Notes under the pieces: model-generated | The model's input: the letters and a program-made list of their open reading frames with translations, nothing else | Databases searched by the model: none | Told to the model about the DNA's origin: nothing | Shown here: one piece after another, positions 30,001 through 39,000 of the stretch | Layout of the letters: each line of letters opens with the position of its first letter | Position numbering within the stretch: the stretch's first letter is position 1 | Position numbers and translations under genes: made by a program | DNA from: Haemonchus contortus | Taxonomy: Eukaryota; Nematoda; Chromadorea; Rhabditida; Trichostrongylidae | Length of the DNA stretch: 64,000 nt | Assembly: GCA_000469685.2 (NCBI GenBank) | Contig: LS997562.1 | Location: 32,571,715-32,635,714 of the forward strand | Direction of reading: 5' to 3'

Positions 30001-33000
30001 AGAGAAATTGACCACAAAAAACGGATCTTCAGAATCCGAATAACAGCAGAATACAGTAGCGAATAGTGTCGTAATAATAGAATACAGTAATCTGTAATAG
30101 CATGCACACAGCAATCGACGGACATAATCGTTGCAGGACACACAAAAAAGCCTTGACACAGCAATAATTCTGTAAAAAGCTAACCTGGAAGAAGTCCTTA
30201 AATGGCTGTTGCTCGAGAAGTTCTAATGTCGCCGGGAGGTCTTTGAAGAATTGAACGTGATGATCGAAATCGCGTTCCAAACGGATAAACGTTTGGCCAA
30301 CCTGAAAAGAAGCTCTTTGAAATCTTTTTTGTTCGGTAGATTGGTCGGGAAATGGTTGCTGTGAGATTTACAAAGGTCCAAAAGTAGATTATGATCAGTT
30401 TGACGCTGACAAATATAAAATTCACTAAATTTTCAAAGGAGATCACCATGAGTTCACCTTTTGAAGACAATATAGCGTCAAATTGGTTTGGTTATTCATT
30501 TTCAAAAGCTCTTAGCCTTTTGATCCCTTGCAAATGATGTAGGTCTCGAACAGAGGTAGACCTGGTACAAGAGGTAGACTCGAACACAACTCTCATTTTT
30601 GTATTGTATTCAACTTTCAGGTCATTTTCGGAATCCCCTTTAGCTACGATCAAACAGACTATTGTTGAAACAGCTTGAACCAGATGATCTTGCAAGGGTT
30701 CTAGAAGCTTTCATGGAAGATGAGCCTATCCCTAATTACTTAACTCTAAGCTATCCTGTCTGGTCCACCGTCTACTTACCGTGGGCACCGAAAGGGAGAT
30801 GACAATAAACAACTTTTCCTGCTTTCTCAGACGGGGACTGAGACCGAACAGCCTTCACGGCAGAAGTTCAGATTGTATTTTAGAATCAAGTGAAAGATCC
30901 TGTTATAACGACTCACCTTTCCCGGATCATCGGAGTAGTAGTTGAGTCCTTTGAGCATGACACTGGAAAAATCTGGCTTTTTTGTGGGAACACTACTTAA
31001 AGCGAGTATGAATACGGTATCAACTCAAAGTTTCCGAGTTGGTTTCAATCGGAGATATTTAATAATCTAGATGATCGGAGATATCGCTAACATTGGTTAG
31101 CCAATGGTAAACTCAAGATCTATCATATCCGCTAACCTTGCTAATTCAAAACTAAAGGTTTCTTGAAGCCGTGGAAGAAAAAATTCGAAAAGAGAAAAGA
31201 AAACTTACTTAGCATGGAAATTGTACAGTTCGGTAAGGTTAAGAGCAAGTTTCTCTTTTTCTTTGACAATAGCTGGTGGCAGCTGAATGTCGTCAAGTAG
31301 TCGAACATAGTTGTCGACGCAAGAACGAAGTTCTGCGACGAATTCTTCTTCAGAACGTAGTAGATCGTGGTAGACTTGACTGAAATGGTAAATTGGAGTA
31401 GGAAAAGGCAGATAGGCATCCGTACAAACTCTGCTGCAATACAGAAAAGATTGTTCAGTGAAAAACAGAATTATTTTTCAAAAACATTTTGAACTAAAGC
31501 GAAAGACACAGCTTCAAAGCGAAAAAGAACTTCCGAAGGTTCATGGAATAATGCAGAACCATAAAATTTTACGGGAAATTTGAATATGGAAAGATTTATT
31601 GTGAAATCTAAGGACTCAATACTTTACTCTTAGACCAGTTTTGCAGTGTCCTTCCTCTAACGATCAGCTAGTACTTCTAAATTGTTCAGATCTCATACGC
31701 TTTAGAATTCTTATTCAACTGCAAGGAAGTTTTTAAGACACGTTTTTGAGATTTTTCCGAGACTTTTTCGAGGTTTCTGCTTGGAAACTGGATGATATCC
31801 AAAAGCTACTGAAGTTTTGGTTTTCTATGTTGAATAATTTGGTACAACGAAAAAATATGAATGTGGTTTTCTTGTAGGTGGAAGGAACTCTCCGTTAAGC
31901 TAATCGACTCTGGAAAGGAAACGATTGCCGCGTTAGAAAGACTAGCGGGATGCTACTTGGCTCCTTCACTAGATTGGAATTTACCTTCACCTCAAAAATA
32001 GGATTTGCCGAGTAAAGTGCCAAAGATAGAAATCCGGAATCTCGCCATTTTGGACTTTCAAACCCAGTTTTTCGCCTTCCTATTCGAAGTCCGTCATTTG
32101 AAGGATACCTGCTCGAGATTTTCGCTCCGGAAACGTTTGCACGGTGCACACATGCTGTCCGGGTTTATCAGCGAAAGCAATTCCAACCCCCTCACATCTC
32201 TCACATCAGGTGGTGTTTAAAGCGCAATGATTTATCAACAATTAGATGTTCTTTGCCTGTTATTATGAGGGTCATAAGGTTTATGAAAATGCTTGAAAGC
32301 ATTCCTTGACTTATTGTTCCTCTCTGACTTTTCTAGCAGAGCGACCAAAGTTCAAGCACTCTGAGCCGCATATCAAGCACAACTGTTCTTGCTTCACAAC
32401 ATAGCCCATTTTCGCCCTTTCCACCCCGCTCCCTGTCCTCAGCGCTTCCAATCGTATCTATTGGGTAGAACTCTGAGCGCTGTTCAGAAAAGAATGAATG
32501 TCTGGAAGGAACGGTGGTCCCACTAACCAGTAAGTGAAATTAGATCACAACAGAATAAAAAAGAAGAAAGAAAAATGGAAATGGAGATCACAGTTTCCGA
32601 ATCTAAAGAAAAACCTTCAAAAAAAGAAAAACTTGGAATAAGACACTCCGCCAAAACATAAAATATCGCTAAAAAATCAAAAGATAAAAATTAGGAAGAG
32701 AAAAATTCCAAATTTACGAAGATTTTTAAAAAGAAACCAGTTAACGTGGACCTTTGGACCTTGATAATTCCTTCAAACGAAATAGTTTTCATGGTACAGT
32801 CTCCTTGGTACTACTATATTAATGGTTCCTGTTCATGGGTTAGGATTTCCCTAGGAATCCAGTAAACTCTGACAACCCCTGTTGAATGAACTGCGGTGGC
32901 GTAAGTAGTGGACATAGACATTTCGTCAACAACCTCAACCAAGTAGAACAGTTGCTCAGTGAGGTTAAAAACTATTGAGCAATTGAGCAACTAAAGACAA

Positions 33001-36000
33001 ATTGCTGGCTTCCAATTTGCGGGAGGCTAAAATGTGTCGAGTCATATGACATGGGTTACTCTGCTATTCTGGATCATGGGCATTCCTCAATAGGCAACTG
33101 TTACAAAATACTTGTAAAATTTAGAAATCGCAATCAATAAAGACAGGATTTGAGTTTCTGGAAGTAAAGGGAGGAAGGTAAAAACTCCTCTAAGGAAAGG
33201 AGTAGCTACACATCGAACAAATCAAGATAAGTAGAAGGCAGTGCAGCAGTACAAACATCGTCATCGAAGGGATCGAAATTGGAGGGATGTAGATCAAAAT
33301 TGGTTTTCAGTTTTTTTTTGTTGTTTTTTTACGTTTTGTGACTTGATGAGGGTTGATTGTGACTTCTACACTGACTTTCATCGTCAACTCGAATATTAAA
33401 CTCCTGTCATATTCGGGCTCGTATGCATACAATGCCTCGGTAATTGAGGAGGGAGAAGTGTGCATGGCGCAATGTGGACGCGATTACCGCACAGGGATCT
33501 TAACCTTTTAAAAAATTCTCTTCTGCAGACACTGGGGTCGACACGTTTTTTATGTGATAGTCTCAGGGGTGGTCTCATGAGTTTGGCATCTGCACTACCA
33601 AAAGGAGTTGATAGATGGGAGGCGGAACTCATTGGAGGAATAAGTAAAGGTTTAGGGAAAGTATACTACCGTAATGGTGAGAAAATGGCAATGCGTCGGA
33701 TATCCTTTACCAATTCGTCTTACAAGTTTCTATCCCCTGCAGAAAGTATGAAGTGCAAGATCAGCTAGCATCAAAAATTAAGTGGGTTTTATTACAAAAC
33801 AAAACATTTTCATTTTTTTTGCTTTATCGACCTATTGCTTATTGAATAACCAAGACCCTGGCGCATTATTACTTGGTGGCCAGTCAACTAATGTGTAAAC
33901 CGATTCGTGTCTCTGAAATGCCGTCACTTGGCACCTGCATGAGGCTTGGTAACCAAAGCCGAATTCGAAAAGGCAGCAAATATCACCAGAAAAACAATGT
34001 CAGTAAGAAAATCTATTGGGGTCATAAAAAATAGGGATTATCAGAATACTGTATCACTCTGATAAAAAGCACAAACAAACAAATCTTTCCCACTCAGACT
34101 ACTTACAAGGGAAGGATAATTGGTCGCAGTGACCATTCAAGATGAGATGTATACCCCCGTAGGTGGTTTTGAACGCTGATCTCAAATCTGTATTCCAAAT
34201 CTGCGGAACGATTCTGGGAACAAAGTTACGGGCCCGGGGCCTCCCTGTGTTATACCACTGCGCTGAACGGATCACGGAGCCGAGCAAAACCCTTGCCCGT
34301 GCAACGGTGGCCTGGGGGATAGTGTGGTGGGTTGATAGGCATGACATCAAGGTTCGGTTCCTTGATGCATGGGCTCGTTTTGCTTTTCCATAAAATGCGT
34401 CCTAAACGCTTGCAAAACGTTTTTGGGCTCAATATTGTGCGTCTAGAGGGATCCCTCACAATTTAGGACTCCGGAGAATAGTAATCCAATAAAATTTTTC
34501 TTACGGCTATTGGCCGAATATATGCATGCGTATCTCTACCCTGAACAATCGAGATGGTGTTTTGAAATCTTCGACAGCTCCCGGTACTTACGATAGGCGG
34601 CGGTTGAATGACTCATCCGACCAGAGCCCTCTTTGGGAGAGATGCGGCCCATAGATTCTAGAAATGGTGCCCGCGCTTTCGAAGGGGTGGTACAAGTTAA
34701 CGGGCATTGTTGAAAAAATACTGTAGAGCAATAGTTAATCTCTTTGTGTGCACATATGATTATCCATTTATTCTATTCATGGGGTAAATGTCCTTTCAAG
34801 AGGCCCTTTCATTAGGTAAGCGTGGTGGAGCGGTGGGGCATGGTACCACGGCTGTCCTCGAACCCTGTATCCACCTGTGAATTGTTCTGAATTCCCCCCT
34901 ATGAGCCTTCATTGTTGATTTGAAGCGGTATCCACTGGAAATGACTGTCGCGCAATGGGACTCCTTTATTAATTTTATGATAACTCATCCTAACAATTTA
35001 TCCGCTAATCTTCATAAGTAGGCAGACCGACTGGCTTGTTTTGTACCTGATAGTTGCGTCCACATAATACATCGTAAGTTGTCATTAACAGATTATTTCG
35101 AAAGCTCATGCTGTCTTAATTTCCCCGTAGACGGCCTTTTGTCGTGATAATACAAAACGTGTTTCTCATGCTCGAGAAGGTGCGGCTTCTTTTGAAACTC
35201 GAGCTGTAGAAGACTATAGACTCTTCCACCAGTGCCATAAAATTGGAGCTCATGGGGCAGATCACAAACATGAAGGCTACGTTTCACTTCGGAGCCTCTA
35301 TATCCCCACAAGGAAGTTTTATTTGCGAACCACTCGTCGCTGTCCTCATCAGGCGACCGGAGAGGATAATTGTGATCGTCTTTCACGAATTCGACTTCTT
35401 CGCAAAGGATAACGGGATTTTCATAGTATCGATAAGTACGGCTCGGAACCACCTCATTACCGCCTCTTATATAGTGTTGGTGTCTACTTCATGCTACAAG
35501 AAAGAACTTTCTCCACCAAATATGATGATCCCACATTCGTTCAGAAGAGCGCTGGTAACGTGTTGAAGAGCGTGTGACCCGATGAATCATTTGAAATCTT
35601 CCTCCTTGAAGCCTTTGAGGCTCATTTTAAGCAAATATTCAAAATTCCTCTTTTCTCGAATTTAGATCCACCTTTATTCGGCCGGTGGGCGGCAAAAAAA
35701 AAGAAACTTGCCTTATAGTACCTCTCCAGTGTTCCTTATTTGTGAGGAAGCCTTGTAGATGCCCAACATTGAGCCCAAAAAGGTTTTGCAAGCGTTTAGG
35801 ACGCATTTTATGGAAAAGCAAAACGAGCCCATGCATCAAGGATTCGAACCTTGATGTCATGCCTATCAGTCCACCACACTATCCCCCAGGCCACCGTTGC
35901 ACAGGTAAGGGCTTTGCTCGGCTCGGTGATCCGTTCAGCGCAGTGGTATAACACAGGGAGGCCCCGGGCCCGTAACTTTGTTCCCAGAATCGTTTCGCAG

Positions 36001-39000
36001 ATTTGGAATACAGATTTGAGATCAGCGTTCGAAACCACCTACGGGGGTATACATCTCATCTTGAATGGCCACTGCGACCAATTATCCTTCCCTTGTTAGT
36101 AGCTTTCTCAGGCCTTCGGTTCCAGTATCTGGGATTCTGAAATTCTAGGACTACTAGGACGAACCAATTGAGCGCTTTCAAACTCACGATTTCCCGGATT
36201 CGTTTTGAAATTCATCAAAGCCATATAGCCTGATTTTTACAACCATATGGACCTAATGCATCAATAAATGAAAAGAAATTATTTATACGATAAAGTTTGA
36301 TACCCTCTCGCGGAGGAAAAGAAGAGAACTTTATTCTTCATTTCATTTTCATCTGATGACTCAATGCGCATATATTTTGATATTCGCTAATAATATTTTT
36401 GCATATTATTGTAGGATATAGCATAAAACAAAATTTTACCATACATTATTACATATAATTATATTTTATTGTTACGTAATTATGAAATATTATTTGTTCT
36501 ATTTTAACCTAGGTTCCAAATGAGACTAATATCATGGGAACCACAATGATTTTTTCATACTCTTCTGAGGTTACCCATTTTACCTATAGGTCACCTAAAA
36601 GAAATTGAAGAAATACCCATCTCAAGTCAAAGCTTCACCAAAGACTTATGGCCGCCCTGACTTGGATACCTACACACATATATTAAGCGTAGCTTTTAGA
36701 AAGAACGAAAAACGATTGGGCAGTATTTTCTCAGTTCTCCCTCTTGCTGAAATGATATTTTTCTAAAAATGAATGCTTTGCTGTACAGCAGAAAATGTGT
36801 CTGCAAGCTTTCGATCAATCCTGTCCGAGGAACGTTGCGTGGTTTTCGTTTACACCACACATTCAACAACTCTCAGACTAGTACAGCCGATGTTTTACGG
36901 ACGTCGGATGACGACGTGACTGGACAGATGACGTCTTCAGAATTCCAAAGTATTGACTCAGCAATAACAGTTGATCAGCTATTTCTCCTACGAGCACCAA
37001 GGTGTGGATATTCTTGTCGATTCGTATCAACACGGGGGTGGAAACATTAACTCTTGTGTACCTCCTTCCGGTAGATCAATAAGATGACAATCCAAAATCA
37101 AAAAAAAATTAAAAATCTTCAAAACTTTAAAAATCTGCCACATTTTCCCAAGAAGAAAGTGTTCAGGAAAGAGGTCAAGGATCAAATAGTGTGTTTACTT
37201 TTCTAAAACAAAACCAGTTTTCGTCAAAGCTTCCAGCTATGGCTGATTCACTGATGATTTCGACCCAACAACTGTTCCGACCGGCTTGGGTTACGCCGTT
37301 GCAATTTAATGGGAGTGCTATGTGGTAGCTTTAAAGACCAAAGGATCAGCAAGCAAAAAGCTGTCATTAAGTGGGACTTCACACCCAATCTGAGTGTCTC
37401 AGCGATAAATATTACGGTCGGGAAAATCTCGGCTCATCATAGAATCTCGTCCAACGTTCTTGGGTCATTCGTTGTGGGATTGGTCAGTAAGCCAGGCATA
37501 CTGGGCCTGCTCGAATAGTAGAAAACCTATTTTTTGGACAGCCAATAAAGACAGTTTAGAAACTTAAATGTTTCCTATGGTTGATCAAGTTCCCTGCGCC
37601 ATTATAGCTCCAGAAAAAAAATTATTGAAGCTAAACGCCCATTAAAGAAACCACAACTGTTTTTTCTTGGCCCGATGGGGGTGTTCATAACCAATACAAC
37701 AATCAAGTCATTTTCGGATTTTGACTGAGGAAACTATATACATATCCAACAGTGGGAAATTTTCGTCTTGAGAGGTAGAACCTGAAGCCACGTGGGTGGA
37801 ACACTTTCATGATATTGATGACTCCGAACGAGTACTCAAGAGAGCAAACCATCGATTCGATCTGCGAAAACCGGCTTGATCCAAACGATAGTGAAGTATC
37901 AGGGCGAAGAGCAAGAGGCGGAAGAAACTTGAGGGATCCAACAAACATAAAGCAACCAATACTATGCTGGAAATTGTTGGCTTCTGATGTTCAACAGCCT
38001 CAGGGAATGAGCGGATATGCCTAACTTCTGCCCATTTTCGTTTTTGATCAAGTATGAGTAAAAGTGGGGGGAAGTGGCAGCTCTTTTGCTCCCCGACCTA
38101 GGGCCATAGAAATCGGTAATAAAACATATTCATTCTCGAAGTCCCATGTCATCCCTCCGAGGTTTACTAGTCGGTACTGGACTCGTCTGGGAGGACAAAG
38201 GCCATGAGTTATATATCGACTGACCACCAAAACTCATTGTATGGGTCACATACGCATTCAAAATGCCTTTGCGATTTTATATGGAAATTGAATTGGGGGC
38301 GTAATCCGAAAACGGCTCAATAATGTCAAAAGAATTGTTGTCGTTTTCCTCCTCAATCTTCCCCTGATAGAGCTCAGGCTCACCACTCCATCTAGCAACA
38401 GAGGTGGCGCGACTATGGTAGAAATCCCACCCGGAACGTCTGGTCATAGGACCGCTGTGACAATGGTGATGACTGAGCACATCTGGAGCGCACACATTTT
38501 CGTAGGCCCGTTTGTTAAGTGCGGGTGACCCGCAGCATTGGGTGTCGAATCTTTTTCAGAGAAAAAAATCAGGAATTCTCATTTCATTTCAACATTTGAT
38601 CGATTGAATAGAGGGACCTCCCTGAGCTTCATGAGTCATTCCCTTCTGAGGTAGAAAAAATATTTAAAAAGATAATATTACGCTATTAAAAAAGATAATA
38701 TTACGCTTTTATCGGAATGTCCAACTTAATGTAAACAAAAATTAATGATGGGTGATCAGCTCTCAACTCTTTAAATAACAGAAGTCAGATGTGTAGGAGA
38801 TATGGCTTCCAATAAACTTGCCTGAGTGGATAACAAAAGAAGTTAGTCAAAATAATTTTTTGGGAAAAAAGAGATCTTTCGAGGGCTTTAAAAGTAGGGA
38901 TTTATAAAGCAATATCATTTGCTATCAGGAAATATGAAAACTTATATATCAATAAAAAATTTTACGGTCAGCATAATTTTAGGAGCGCTTCATCTACGTA

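Larger units (their letters stand above)
11920..30184 (-). other. Giant 18,265-bp intron (unc-89 intron 7) splitting the DH domain
   Basis: Exon 7 ends PFKDFFQ at 30185 and exon 8 starts SITDKYEAG at 11919, so everything between is intron. It contains five tRNA-derived SINEs (14347, 16338, 20816, 26457, 27121), a fold-back hairpin at 27861-28047, homopolymer runs at 14448-14460 (G), 17542-17572 (G-rich) and 22094-22109 (C), and a GA-rich triplet repeat at 13291-13330. GC-rich blocks lie near 15180-15480. I found no host gene nested in it: the open frames are under 130 codons and lack splice or domain support. Confidence 0.85.

Noticed and set aside
29775..30164. 129-codon minus-strand frame just after DH exon 7
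   Set aside because: It lies beyond the exon 7 donor at 30184 and is hydrophobic low-complexity text. Exon 7 to exon 8 joins in frame without it.
34099..34350. 83-codon frame repeated in both inverted arms (34099-34350 and 35851-36099)
   Set aside because: The same translation occurs only because the arms are copies of a repeat. The frame overlaps tRNA-like promoter boxes, so it is unlikely to be a protein.
36769..37050. 93-codon plus-strand frame in unc-89 intron 4
   Set aside because: No domain, no splice context and no codon bias beyond a slightly higher GC content.
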